The notes under the pieces are model-generated. The model saw nothing but the letters and a program-made list of their open reading frames with translations. It did no database searches and was not told the origin of the DNA. DNA of 64,000 nt from Chytridium lagenaria (taxonomy: Eukaryota; Chytridiomycota; Chytridiomycetes; Chytridiales; Chytridiaceae): NCBI GenBank assembly GCA_025449115.1, contig JAHLKC010000021.1, positions 248,001 through 312,000 of the forward strand, in the 5' to 3' direction. The stretch's first letter is position 1. Each line of letters opens with the position of its first letter. Position numbers and translations under genes: made by a program. Of this stretch, positions 53,071 through 64,000 are shown one piece after another.

Positions 53071-53843
53071 TTTGTCTTTTTTCTTTTGTAGCGTAGTTTT
53101 TATTTTTGTTTACGCGTTTCGACGAAAAATACTTTTGTTTTTTTTTTAAGCGTGGGGGGAGCTTTGGGGATGGATCTGGAATTGGGGAATGGAAGGGTTT
53201 TCTGGACATCTTTTTTGGAACGAGGAGTGTCTTTAGTGATGATGAGGTTCCTTTTTTTTCTTTCTTTTCATTGTAGTCGTGGATCAAGAGGGGAGGATGA
53301 TTTTCATTATTGTTGGATGGTGAAGAATGGGGGATTTTCGTTGATTTTTCTCGACTTCCTTGTTGCAGTTTCTTTCTTCCCTTTGTTGCGTTTTTCGGAT
53401 TCCGGCGGCGGCGGCGGATTGGGGCTGAGGGAAATTTTTGTGATGACTTGGAGGCACGTGGCTTGGAGAAAGTGATATGATTGGGTGGACTTTGGGAAAG
53501 TGGGATATTTCACACATGATTTTTGGAGATGAGATTTTCTTTGATATTTTGCGATCGGAGAGATTTTGGATGACGTTGAATTGGTCATTTTTGGTCGGCA
53601 TTTTGCGTTGAGTCGATCTGACGTCAGTTCAGCCGCTATGTGTCACATGGGATCATTATGAATTTCTTTGTGTTTACTGCCCCACCTTGAGTTCCTGGAC
53701 CCTTCTCCGCCTTCGGACATGTATTAACGCGCTTTTTCATTTTTATCTCACGTAGCGTCACCATCCATACAAGGACTATGCGCTTGCTAATTCAGAGGGG
53801 TTCAGCGCTGACGGTGTTTCTGCCTACGTCACCTCTGTAGGCG
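53071..53843. promoter_or_regulatory. Intron or promoter region before the APSES exon, with a CRE palindrome
   Basis: T-rich and weakly coding. A perfect TGACGTCA palindrome, the core site for CREB/ATF bZIP factors, lies at 53619-53626. It would be promoter-proximal if the APSES gene starts at 53844, or intronic if the two genes are one. An acceptor-like CTCACGTAG precedes 53757. Confidence 0.45.
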
Positions 53844-54519
53844 ATGGAGCCACCATCCACCCGAACGGCAACTCCAAACGCCTCCACCCCTCGTCGCAAA
53901 TCCAACCCCACCCCTCGCCGCCGTTCCACCGCAACTACTACATCCACCACCGCCGCCACCGCCCGCCGCAACGCCATTGTCCGCACAACCCTCAACTCCA
54001 CCTCCTCCCTCCACATTGACCCCCTTGTTCCTCTCGACGTTCCGACCCCGACTCCACCGCCCCCACGTCCGACGGCTCCGGCGCACAATTCGACGCGCCC
54101 TGTGCCCAACTCGAAACACCTTTTTGAACGGACGTATAGCTCTGTGAGCGTTTATGAGATGAATGCGAATGGGACTGGGATTATGAGACGGTGTTGTGAT
54201 GATGGATGAATGCGACGCATCTTTTGAAGGTGGCGGGGTTTGTGGATAAGGCGAAGCGGACTAAGGTGCTTGAGAAGGAAATCCATTGTGGTGTGCATGA
54301 GAAGATTCAGGGAGGGTATGGGAGGTATCAGGGGACTTGGTAAGATTTTTTTGTCATCTCTTTCTGTTGTGTTTTCTCTTCTCTTATTTGTTTGCTTTTG
54401 TGGGATCTTGCTGACACTGGCCTTTTTTTGTGGTATTATAGGGTACCCTGGAACGCGCGAAATTCCTTGCCCATAAATTTGAAGTCTACGAAGTCCTTCA
54501 AGAGATTCTCGAGCGTTGA
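53844..54519 (+). CDS. APSES (KilA-N like) DNA-binding transcription factor
   Basis: Fungal-specific helix-turn-helix regulator related to Mbp1/Swi4/StuA/Xbp1. After a basic Arg/Thr/Pro-rich N-terminus come [44 protein letters not shown] and [15 protein letters not shown], the hallmark APSES core. An intron (GTAAGA to TTATAG, about 54341-54441) splits the Trp codon. Exon 2 read with one restored C gives [19 protein letters not shown] and ends ILER with TGA at 54517-54519. Frame breaks lie near 54205 (before NATH) and 54450 (CCC run). The protein ends directly after the APSES domain, with no ankyrin repeats. It could be the C-terminal part of a longer gene starting at 51126. Confidence 0.85.
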
Positions 54520-55977
54520 ACATTTGACGACATTATCAAGCTTCTATTTTTTCCCCTCTTTCTTTCTGTTATGGTCCTACCTCCTCCCTCTTTTTTTTTC
54601 ACTTTTGAATGAGCTCTGCAAGAGATTCTTGCCATTTCCCTTATTCCCCCTTTTTTTTTACATACCTTGTGCTTTCTACCCTTCCCCCACTCTCTCTGTA
54701 TGTTCACACCCGCTTTTGTTTATTCTCTGTTTCTCCTTTTGCACCCTTACAAAAAAACTTTACGCAAAAAAACGCCTTTTATTTTCCGTGTATTTTCTTG
54801 TTTCTTTTTTGAGTTTTTGAGGGATTCTGTGTTTGCTTTTTTGGAGGAGAATGTTTGCTGTGGGGGCATTGATTGTTTTCTGCCATTTTATTATTTTTGT
54901 GGGACTGTTTGAGTTGTTTTTTTTTGCTGTTGTGGTGGTGGTTGGTTTTGCTGGTTACGTTTTTCTTTCTGCGTCTTGTCTTTTTTGTTTGGGCTCATCC
55001 CTTTGACCTTCTTTTATTTTTGTGTGATTTTTTTGGAGGTTGTGGTTTAGTTTATGTTGCGGGATCCAAGCTTCCTCTCTTTTGTCATATCCTTTGCTTT
55101 TTTTGTATAATTTTTTTTTTTTGGAGGACGGGTATTGGAGCTGTTGGGTTCTTTTTTTTTTTTTTGTGAGTGCTGAATTGGAGGCGGTTTGGAGAATAAA
55201 TGTTTTTTTTCTTGGGTTGTAGAAAAACTGGGGTTTTTGGGTTTTGGAGAAAACAATAATGCTGGGGGGAGGGTTTGGGGAGGGTTTGGGTAGGGATTTC
55301 ATGGGATGACGATGCTATTGTATGTTGGAATGAGTTGTATGGTTGAATTCGACTTTTTTTTTATGGAATTGTAAAAGTCTTGAAATGTTAAGAATGCAAC
55401 CGGAAAGTGATTTATTGAAGATGATGAGAGTCGAGATTGGTGATAATAATGGGATTTGTATATAGAAGACCGATGTTGGTGTTCGTGTACTTTGATTCAA
55501 GTCGAAGCGTACCATGCTTTTCGATTTATCAGGCAACGAATGGTGTCAGTGAAGGTGGTTTTCCGTTTTCAAAGAAAAGGTCCGGATTAAATGATCGTTT
55601 ATTCGGTGGTTTTTTAACTATTTAAAAAAGACATAAAGCACCAATGAATCGGGCGCTTACGATATTTGAGAGTATGTTATTTGTTTGAGTGGGATTATTG
55701 TTAATGTACTCGAATGCTTGTGGCTGCATATATGAATGTCAGTTTGCTTTGGAGTATCTGGACACGGCCTGTCTAGAGTCGTGTCGTGTTTCATTTTCTT
55801 TATTTTTCCATTTTTCTTTCATCTCTTGCTCTCGCGATTCTTCTGTGAGGTCGAGTTCTGTAACTGCTTCGTCTTCATTGTTGCTTGGAGATGTTGTGCT
55901 TGTGCCCCAAACAAAAATCAGTACAAAAAAAATAATTACAGAGACATTAACGGGAAACGGGGCCGTTACCATTCACG
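54520..55977. other. T-rich intergenic region
   Basis: Strongly T-rich on the plus strand with many T runs of 7-12 and stop codons. It serves as the APSES 3' flank and F-box upstream region. A frame at 55689-55970 is open but unrecognised; it may include an F-box 5' exon or leader. Confidence 0.5.
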
Positions 55978-57760
55978 ATGTCAAGAACAGGAGTATCAGT
56001 GGCGCCAACTTCGACGTCATCCACCTCTCCCAACTTACATACATGGCATGCGATGCATCACCTCAGTCCAGAGCTCCTCCACGCCGTCTTCTCCTATCTC
56101 CCGTACTTTGACCTCGCCACCTGCGAACGCATCTGCCAAACATGGCGAAGCCTGATTGTTGCATCACCTCATCTCTGGATGCGTCAAGCCATCTCCTGTC
56201 TCCCTCCTCACCGCAAAGCTCGGCCGACCCTCTTATGCGGGGAGATGGACAACAAGGATTTCGTGAGGAAGGCAAAAAGGGTGGAACAGGCGGTGGTGGT
56301 TGAATGAAGCAGAGGTGGATGTGGATGAAGAAGTGGATGCAACAGATATCACATATACGTTGGTGATGAGGTGACGGAATGGAGTTTAAGTAGTTACGTG
56401 GGGAGTCTGATGATGAAACGACGAATCACAGCTACGATGATGATTCAAACATAGAGCAACCGGCAGTCACAGCGGCTTCGTCGTCAAACACACCTTTAAC
56501 ACCGCCCATCTCCTCCTCCTCTATCGCAACAGCCGCCATCGCCGCATACGCTTCCCCAACATTCTCCACCAAAACCTATCTCGGCCCTCCCCGACTTTCC
56601 CCTCGTCGCCAACCGCGGCCGTCTCCCCCCCCTCCCTACTTCCCAAACCCGCACCATCATCTCAGCAATCAGTCACCGCATGAATATCTTCATTGCAGAA
56701 ACCAACACCACGCTCTGGGTGTCACAAGAACGTGACGACGGGTTACGCTACGGCGTTCTCGACCTCACAGCCCCCGTCATGCGTGTCAATTGGTGTCATT
56801 CCCATCGTGATATCGTGTCGGGACGCTTTTTGATGCTCTCCAATGTCGATGGATCCATGGGATGGCGGCGCCTCTGGATCATCGAGTGTTGGGGGTGGCG
56901 TTTTTTGATCCGATTAGGTGTGGAGGGAACCAAGGGCCTGCGTTTACGTGGTGGTTGCCATACGAAAATCGATACAGTCGCATTCATGTACGCAATGATC
57001 GTTTTTAAGCGTCACTGGTCTTTTAACACGGACAATGGAGTATTACGCTCTCCCCAAAGCATCAACCTTGGCCAACGCTTCAAAAGCACAGCGAACCCCG
57101 AAAGCTCTCTGGAGCATCGGTATTAATGCTAATGAAACGGGCGTCAGCATGAACGATGACGTTGTCGCTGTCGTCCGCTTCGGGGGTTGACTCTGAGGTG
57201 TCTCTTCATTCTACTAAAGACGGCACGCGGTTTGCCACGTCCCCATTTGGCGACGGGGTATCTCTGACATCCATCTCACACGTACCCATCTCCTTGTCTT
57301 TAACGAATCACATCGTCGTGAAAAGGGGGCGTGTAGATTCTCACATAGACTCGCGGTACGGGATCTCTCTACCATCAACTATCCAGTTCCACCATCCACC
57401 GATGTTCTCGCATCACCAACCCTCTCGATGCAGTCTCCCGCAATGTGTGTGGATATGGGTCGCGCCGGGGTGGTCTGTGATGATCATCGATGTGAATTCA
57501 CGGTGGCGGCGGAATGAATCTGGGGTGGTGTTGTTGACGAATGCTATGAGGACTATCACGGTGGTCGAGCCTTGTGGAGGAAGGGATGCACCTGTTGTAA
57601 TGAGACGCGGGGTGCCGCTGGAGAGGTTTGTGCAGATAAGTGAGGTGGGGTTTTGGGTTATTTTTAGGGAGGGGAAGATTGGAGGAGTTGAGAGGGGAGG
57701 TTGGATGCGGCTTGGGTGGTTTTGGAGGGAGGGGACTCCTAGATGTTTTTGCCCCATGAT
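55978..57760 (+). CDS. F-box protein with possible beta-propeller C-terminus
   Basis: Predicted substrate adaptor of an SCF ubiquitin ligase. The N-terminus has a good F-box: LSPELLHAVFSYLP, DLATCERICQTWRSLIVA, SPHLWMRQ (about residues 27-70). After 56307 the gene continues only in pieces in different frames: an acidic, Ser/Thr/Pro-rich linker (56300-56640), then SHRMNIFIAETNTTLWVSQE, LTAPVMRVNW, LGVAFFDPIRCGG and later segments that alternate hydrophobic strands and turns, as in WD or Kelch propellers. None matches a clear WD repeat. At least four frame breaks are needed. The end is uncertain (about 57760). The F-box is secure, the remainder tentative. Confidence 0.65.
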
Positions 57761-58197
57761 GTATTTTTTATGTTGTATATCCACATGTTATGTTATTTCT
57801 TTTTTTTTATTTTTATTAACCTTGATATGCATAACTCATGATAACGCATTTACCAACCACTTGTCTGATATTTGTTTCTGCTACTTGGACGGCTATTGCC
57901 TTTGCCTGTCGTATTCATTAATAATAAAGGCACATTCACGCATGAATATGAATGGCATTACAATGATAAAGGGTTTTAAATGTAGCAAAAGGTCCAGATC
58001 TGAGAAAATCACTTAAAGAAAGCAAAATGGAACATATAAATGTCGTATAACTACATATGTATTTGAACCATTCTTTTACAAGACACCAATTCGCACGCGT
58101 TCAACGAGAGGACAAAATTAAATCCGTAATACATGCAAAATTCCCAAACAGCACTAAAATAAAAAAAAAGAGTCAAGCCTTCCATAAAGAAAAACCA
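57761..58197. other. Convergent 3' region between F-box and MICAL-like genes
   Basis: AT-rich, about 440 bp, no gene recognised. Contains T and A runs that could serve in 3' end formation for both genes. Confidence 0.5.
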
Positions 58198-60479
58198 TTA
58201 ATGAGCAAACTGCCCCTTCTTTGTCAAAAACATCTCCATGTGATTCTTCATGGCTTCTTCCGCACAACTCTCATCCCATGTTTCAACACGACCACCTAAC
58301 GTCCTGACAGCTTCAATGGCCCACGCCGTAGAGTTGGCAGCACAAGCCCAACCCGTGCCGAGCGGCCAAAAAGGAACGACAAGAGAGTCACCGACGAGAG
58401 TCACAAAGAGGCGATGCGGTGTAGGTGTGGTAGAGAAGTCTTGGGGTGCTGACGGCTCAGTTGATGAGTGGGATGGTGGCTCGGACGTGGGAGGAGAGGG
58501 GAGGTTGGAGGATTTCTCCGTGGTTGATGGAGAATGGGGAGGAGAAGATGAAGCCTTTAAATTCGGGGATCGGGGAGGAGATGGAGGTCCAGCAAAGTTT
58601 CCGGGAACGGCGGGGTATACGACCCGGTCTCCAAAGACAGTTTTGCAAGGAAATCTTGCAACGGTGCGCGTCGAGAAGTCAAACACCGCAACGTCGTCCA
58701 CCATCCTGACTTTCGGGGTAGCGTGCTCAGGCTCCAAGATTTGAGGTATAGACGGGTCAGACGAGACTACCGTGGTGGACGAGGTTGCAGAGTCTTCTGC
58801 TCTAACCATACAGCGAAGTGATTCCCTTGTACGTGAAGGACGCTGCCTGAACGTCCAATCTTCTGGTATCCCCACCTCGGTAGCGACGATTCTCGCAAAC
58901 TCCAAAAGCTTTTCCCTGCACACATTGTCCGACTTGACGATATCCGCTGATTCCTTGCGGTCTTCCTTTAGAACGCCAAAGTTGAGAAGACATGCTTTAC
59001 GCGGCGTCATGACAATGTAAGTATCTCCCTTATCACCAGGGTACGTTGCCACATTCTCCAAATCAATGCCGTGCGTTTTCCGCAGTGAAGCAAAGAATTG
59101 CGGGAGACAGTACTGAACGATACCGCCCGTAACTTGAGTTCGTGAGGATTGACGGGATATGGTGGGTTGCTTAACATCACCCGTAGTGGTGTAAGCTTCT
59201 GCAGAGGACGTGCCTGGAGATGTAGCTGGGAAGTGGTGGTGGAGACGCGTGGAGTTTTAGCTGGCGCGGACATGTTTACAGTGATACCGATAAGATTGGC
59301 GTGCGGAACTTGGTTCTATCAAAGTCCATAATGGTATCTGCAGTGGTAAAACTGGTGCCAATTTGACTGGATGTCACACCTGAAGCAATGATGAGAGTGT
59401 TGAAGTTGATGGCGGGTGGAGGAGAGGGTAGAGGGGCTAGGTTATTTTCTCTCGGGAAGGTATAGCTGTCGAGCTCAACCTTCACCGTCGCGGTCCAATC
59501 GGTTGACTTTGGTTCGGTCGAAGGTTGGACGCTCACTAAAGTGCTACTAGAATAGACTTATGGAGATGTTAGCGTCCCATTACAGCAATTTATCTGAAAA
59601 AATCGTCAAGAGCAGATGCAGCTACTTACTGTTTGCACCAAGAATCAAAGCGATTTTCGTCAGTATGATTTGCAGCCGCCGGATAGGTACTGAGTCAAAC
59701 TGTCCAACTGCCAACTGACTATAAAAGTCGCGTGCTGCGATGAATGACAAATATATGCTTAGAATGAGTTCATAAGAGTCGAAGAACGAAAAAGACAGAC
59801 TGTAGATATGCTTACCGGCAAACATTTGAACAAGTTCATCCATCTCGCTCTTGTGGATCCTCATAACATTGTATCGACCATAAGTGTTCCTCTTTTCCAA
59901 AACAACACAAGATTCTGGCTTCAAGATGCAGGCTCTGACTGCAGCAAACAATCCTGCTGGACCAGCACCAACAACCATCACCCTCAAATTAGACTCTTCC
60001 GCACTCAATCCTCCAGCTGCTGAATCCGATTTTCCAAGAGGATTAGGCGAGACGGATCTCGCCGCCAAAAGATCACCAGAAGACCTCTTCTTGACGAGGG
60101 ACCGAGCCGTGAGACGCGGAGAGTTATGGTTGGATCCGCTTGAAGCTGTTGTTGAAGCGGTATTGCCACCAAGGGTTGACAGAGGAGACGGATCTTCGAA
60201 ACGACGGTCCATACATTTCCAAAAGTTTGACAAATGATGAGTGGCATAGCGAGAGGAATCTCGAAGAAGGACGTAAGTGTCATACGGACGCGCGAGGTTG
60301 GTTGCTGAAGTCGATGAAGTGACGCATGCATCCTTCCAATTCTGCAATGACGGAATTAGCCTAAGAATACAGAATATCCTTGAGCTGTAAACCCTTACCT
60401 TGAAAGCATCCAAAATGTCCTCGACATCATCGGCTCGGAGAAACGCGTTGAGAGCAGGGACAGGTGATGGAGTTGTCAT
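58198..60479 (-). CDS. MICAL-type FAD-dependent monooxygenase, stand-alone
   Basis: Flavin monooxygenase of the MICAL/PHBH-like class; animal MICALs oxidise methionines of actin. Exon 1 (60479 to about 59816) contains a Ser-rich N-terminus, the dinucleotide-binding motif VVGAGPAGLFAA and VLEKRNTYGRYNVMRI. Exon 2 has QFDSVPIRRLQIILTKIALI, matching MICAL's [16 protein letters not shown]. Exon 3 (from about 59550) has NFNTLIIASG, GITVNM (after one restored base), GIDLENVATY, DTYIVMTPRKACLLNFGV, FDFSTR and the FAD-contacting LVGDSLVVPFWPLGTG, then ends GQFAH with TAA at 58198-58200. A Pro/Ser-rich insert interrupts the region before the last motif. The protein ends after the catalytic domain, with no calponin-homology or LIM domain. 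Frame breaks lie near 59290, 59230 and 59120. Confidence 0.88.
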
Positions 60480-61024
60480 GATGAAGCAATTGAGTCGTAA
60501 TATGAAGTGGTTGTCAGTTAGGTAAGAGTTGAAGAAGGCCCTCTTTCTCTTTATAAATGATACTCGGCAAGATGGATGGATGATTCGTGAAGGATGAAGG
60601 CTGAGGGCCAGATGGAGAGTTTGCTTATGGATGAAGTAATGAATAAATGGATGGATATTTAAAGACCAAAGATCAGCATAGTCTGCAGTAAGGACTAAGG
60701 CAGAGAAGTTGCTTAAGGGCGTGGATGGGACCTTTCCTTACCAAGTGAAGACAAATCCCAACCAGCTAATAGTGACAAACCATCCATCCACCCCCATGCA
60801 TACCTTCTATGGTTTCTGTAGTACATTTTTTATATCCATGACAAATGCTGTGCAGTGCTGTACTGATGCCGATTTTTAGAAGTCACGCAACTTCCTACAA
60901 TGTACGTGTATGGTTTTTATCCAATAGTCTCGAATTATTGCTTCTCAAACTTAGGAAATAATATTCCTATTGCAAGACCTAATACGCTGCCAGAACACAT
61001 TCAATAAATAGTAGGGGTACGAGG
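60480..61024. promoter_or_regulatory. Upstream region of the MICAL-like gene with GGAT tetramers
   Basis: About 545 bp between two minus-strand genes. GGAT/GATGGATG words cluster at 60569-60655, again close to a start codon. The rest is AT-rich without a recognised gene. Confidence 0.6.
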
Positions 61025-62502
61025 CTATAGAATCGCTATATTCAAAGGTTGGCTGCTTTTATAATAAATTGTCCAATGCTGTGCGAAAAAGAGCTGAGAA
61101 TGGGCATCATTTGAATGTAAAAGGGGTGGTAGAACTAGGGGAAACGTATAATTAGATAAGAGAAATGGAAAAGACTCCAAAGAGAAACTAGGAAAAGAAT
61201 ATGTATACCTGCTCCACACCCGCCGCAGCATTCTCCACAATCGCCTGCGCAGTACCATCAGGCGACACAGCAGTCCCATGAATCTCCTTTGGTGTTGCCT
61301 CCAAAAAGCTTTCCGTCTTGATTGCACCCAAAATGCCCACAGTCACCACCACCTTTCGCCTGCAAGGCGTGGCTCCTGCAAATTTGGCAGCGGCGTCTTC
61401 GCTCTTCCACTTTGCAATGAGCTCATACCTCAAGGCGTTAAAGAACCCATCAATAGCATGCTTTGATGCTGCGTAGGCGTGAACATTTGGGGTTGGGAAT
61501 TTTCCGGCGAGTGAAGAGACCACAACGAGGTTGGAAGTTAGGTCATTGTTGGCAGAGGACTTTTCAAGGTAAGGGAGGGCAGCTAGAGCGATGGTGACAT
61601 ATCCGATATAGTTGGCTTGCTGTTTTTGACTCCAATTAGTATTAAATGCAATCAAGGGAAACCTATAAAATAACTTACGATCATCTCCTTAATAGCCTGC
61701 ATCCTCTCTTTGACCTCGAACTCAAACAAGGGTTTAAACACAGACAATGTATGGTTCAAAACAACCACATCAATCGTTCCACCTTCAAGCTCTGCAGCCT
61801 TGGCAACGAGTGCGGCGCATGAAGACTCGTCCATGGCATCGAATCTGACGGCATGAGCACGAGGACTTCCAAGCTTCTTGCATTTTCGGCAACTTCCTCA
61901 AGCTTGGGAAGACTGCGAGCAGCGAGAATGACAACGGCGTTGTTCTTGGAGTAGATATAGGCAAGCTATAATAACAGATAGGGTGATTTTGGATGTAAGC
62001 TCTCTTCAGTAGATATGGTATTAAGAAGGACCATAATGGTAAAATCCGGCCAAACGTATAGGCTCTCAAACCAATGCAGTAAAGAGGAAACCGGCAATGA
62101 AGATTCCTAAGCAATGAAAATAGTAGCCCCCGATCCGCATTCTTCCGAACCATGTATATCATATTGTGTCCGTCGATCCCAACATCATTCAACGATTTTA
62201 CCCATCATCCCACCATCCTCCCCATCGGAGCATCCTATCAAAGCATCCAAATTGGAAGGTACCCAGGGAAAGATGCCGCATGCAGTTCTATATTCTAATT
62301 TTATCAATAACCACAGCCTTACCTGCTCTCCAATCCCTTTAGACGCGCCAGTGATAAGGACCACCTTGCTCTTGAGACTCTGCAAACCTTGATGCACCTT
62401 CTTCTGCTTTGCTGACTTTGACAGACTAGCTAACGCAAACGCACCGGCGAGGATTCCGCCTACGATCACGGCTATGAGGATTGAGGATGAGGATGAGGCC
62501 AT
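61025..62502 (-). CDS. Membrane-anchored short-chain dehydrogenase, 11-beta-HSD-like
   Basis: NADP(H)-dependent oxidoreductase of the classical SDR family. It starts MASSSSSILIAVIVGG with an N-terminal membrane anchor, as in 11-beta-hydroxysteroid dehydrogenase 1. LITGASKGIGEQ is the cofactor glycine motif and ends at an intron donor (about 62320). NNAVVILAARS follows, then LNHTL (the N-x-x motif), ALAALPYLEKS, VVVSSLAGKF (catalytic Ser) and YAASKHAIDGFF (Tyr and Lys). The last exon (about 61090-61025) gives HWTIYYKSSQPLNIAIL, with TAG at 61025-61027. About four introns. One frame break near 61860-61880, in the segment between ENA and AVRFDAM, fits one missing base. Similar proteins include 3-ketodihydrosphingosine reductase, but the LNH and VSSLAGK motifs favour the 11-beta-HSD-like group. 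The substrate is unknown. Confidence 0.88.
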
Positions 62503-64000
62503 CGTGAAGATGTCACAATTGTGCTTAGTGAGAATTTTGGACGACGAGTTTTCAAAGTCAACAAGGTGTCGAGTTTTAAGACACGATTGATCATTTTGCC
62601 ATCGAAAGGTCGAGACCTTCAAAAAAAGATCACGGATAAGCGTTAACCTCACTTCTTCATTACTTGTTTGCCTTCTCCACGCTACTTAATTTATCCGATA
62701 AAGTGCTTAAGGCATTGTCAAAAACATCGGCATCTGTCCAGTGTCATTATCGTCATGATGGATACCGCGTTTTGTTCGAGCGTAAAACCATTTCTTTTAA
62801 CTGAGTTCAACAAGCCTCCAAACAATCTTGCCGTCAAAGGCCTCTTACGTTCCAAAGAATCAAAACTCTCCAGATAAAACTTCTCGATATACTCTGTAGT
62901 AGAGTATCGTATGCTAATCTAATGTTCCCTAACTCCCTCATCTGCCTGCACAGGCTATACACAAATGCCACTACCTTCAACATTTTGACGGTGGACACAG
63001 GGTTTTCTGTCAAATAGTCAAATAGGATCGTCGTGCACTTGCCGCTAAATTAGGTCAAGGCGTCTAGGTCAATTGTGATAAGCCGTGGGCAAAGTCGTCG
63101 AATTGGGCAATGTACCCTTGAATATTTGATTGTTATCGGATGACGACTCTATTAATCTCATGCGAAGTCTATCAGCATTGGCTCGTGAATTACAAGCCAA
63201 CTTGTATTTTCAGTACTTTTTCACCCGTTCCCGCAAAAGAACGTATGTACTGATGTGTATTAATTTTCCAGTTAGTACTATTAAAATTCACACAGAAAGC
63301 TTCTAATATTTGACGTGCTCCAGTAATGCCGAAGAAGCTCCAGCGAATACGCGCCAGACCCACTTCAACGTACTCATACCCGCCATCCCTCTAATCTCCA
63401 AACCCTCGCGACCTCCATTCTCTCCATTCCCATAATGGCATTTCATTGACCTCCACGTTATCGTCAAAACTTTGATCTGTGATACTCTATTGTGAAACAG
63501 ACAAACTTTTACTCTTAAAGGATTTTACGGGTTTGGTCGCTGGCCGTCATCCTGCAAGGGGGAGATCATCGTCCACCTGTTCATTCATTCATCAGTTACA
63601 TGAATCCACTCATACGACTGCTCATTCATTCATTCCGTTCGTATTAAACTAGAGACATTGTGCACTTGAGAGCCATTAAAACGTAAGCTCCTGTAAGTCA
63701 AGAGATTCCATTTGAATTATTATAGGATGAATGCATCCAATACCCCCACAACACTTACAATCAACATCATATGGCGATACCCACACTGTTTTGACGCTCA
63801 AGTCCTTCATGCATATATGGTGTATGGTTGACGTACTTTCCTCAACTTTACAATTTTTTACCTCTTAATCACGGCTCTGCCACCACCACCCTCCATTCCA
63901 TCATCATTACTTTTTCTTGCTGTTTTTTCTTGGAAGATCTTCTCCTTCGCTCTTGTTTCGGCCAGAGGGCTTTCGGATTATACAATAGCACCTGCCTAGC
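62503..64000. other. Intergenic region to the right edge
   Basis: About 1.5 kb with only short unrecognised frames. TCATTCAT simple repeats occur near 63580-63640. It includes the upstream region of the SDR gene. No gene, tRNA or mobile element was seen. Confidence 0.5.

Overview
This is a 64 kb piece of nuclear DNA from a fungus. The fungal call rests on a near-complete velvet domain gene, an APSES transcription factor, a Pex30-type peroxin/dysferlin gene, and short GT-AG introns (about 50-110 bp, a few of 350-560 bp). Several genes resemble animal or early-diverging lineages more than yeasts: a MICAL-type flavin monooxygenase, a four-helix sn-1 diacylglycerol lipase, and an 11-beta-HSD-like reductase. 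An early-diverging fungus such as a chytrid is my best guess, by inference only.

Layout. Positions 1-13.6 kb are a gene desert: an AT-rich, non-coding stretch (about 0.1-6.8 kb) with decayed duplications, then a pyrimidine-rich tandem satellite with a common 147 bp period (about 7.0-10.1 kb), then more unassigned DNA. From 13.6 to 32.1 kb every supported gene is on the minus strand: an OTU deubiquitinase with two UIMs, a velvet regulator, a small unknown gene, the spliceosomal helicase Brr2, and a long-chain acyl-CoA synthetase. A 1.1 kb AT-rich promoter region separates the synthetase from a divergent Pex30-like gene (33.2-37.1 kb). Next come an unknown repeat-rich minus-strand gene and a large sn-1 diacylglycerol lipase (40.3-46.0 kb). 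A tyrosine-recombinase (Crypton-like) element lies at 47.5-50.1 kb. Plus-strand genes follow: a disordered acidic protein, an APSES factor and an F-box protein. Two minus-strand genes close the window: the MICAL-like monooxygenase and the 11-beta-HSD-like reductase.

Shared themes. Lipid and membrane metabolism is over-represented (acyl-CoA synthetase, Pex30-like, DAG lipase, SDR), with the synthetase and Pex30-like genes sharing one promoter region. Two regulators of development or cell cycle (velvet, APSES) and two ubiquitin-pathway genes (OTU, F-box) are also present.

Caution. Almost every conserved gene is broken by single-base indels, mostly in short homopolymers, although its residues and splice sites are otherwise well kept. 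This looks like uncorrected long-read error rather than pseudogenisation, so reading frames and coordinates of exons are approximate.
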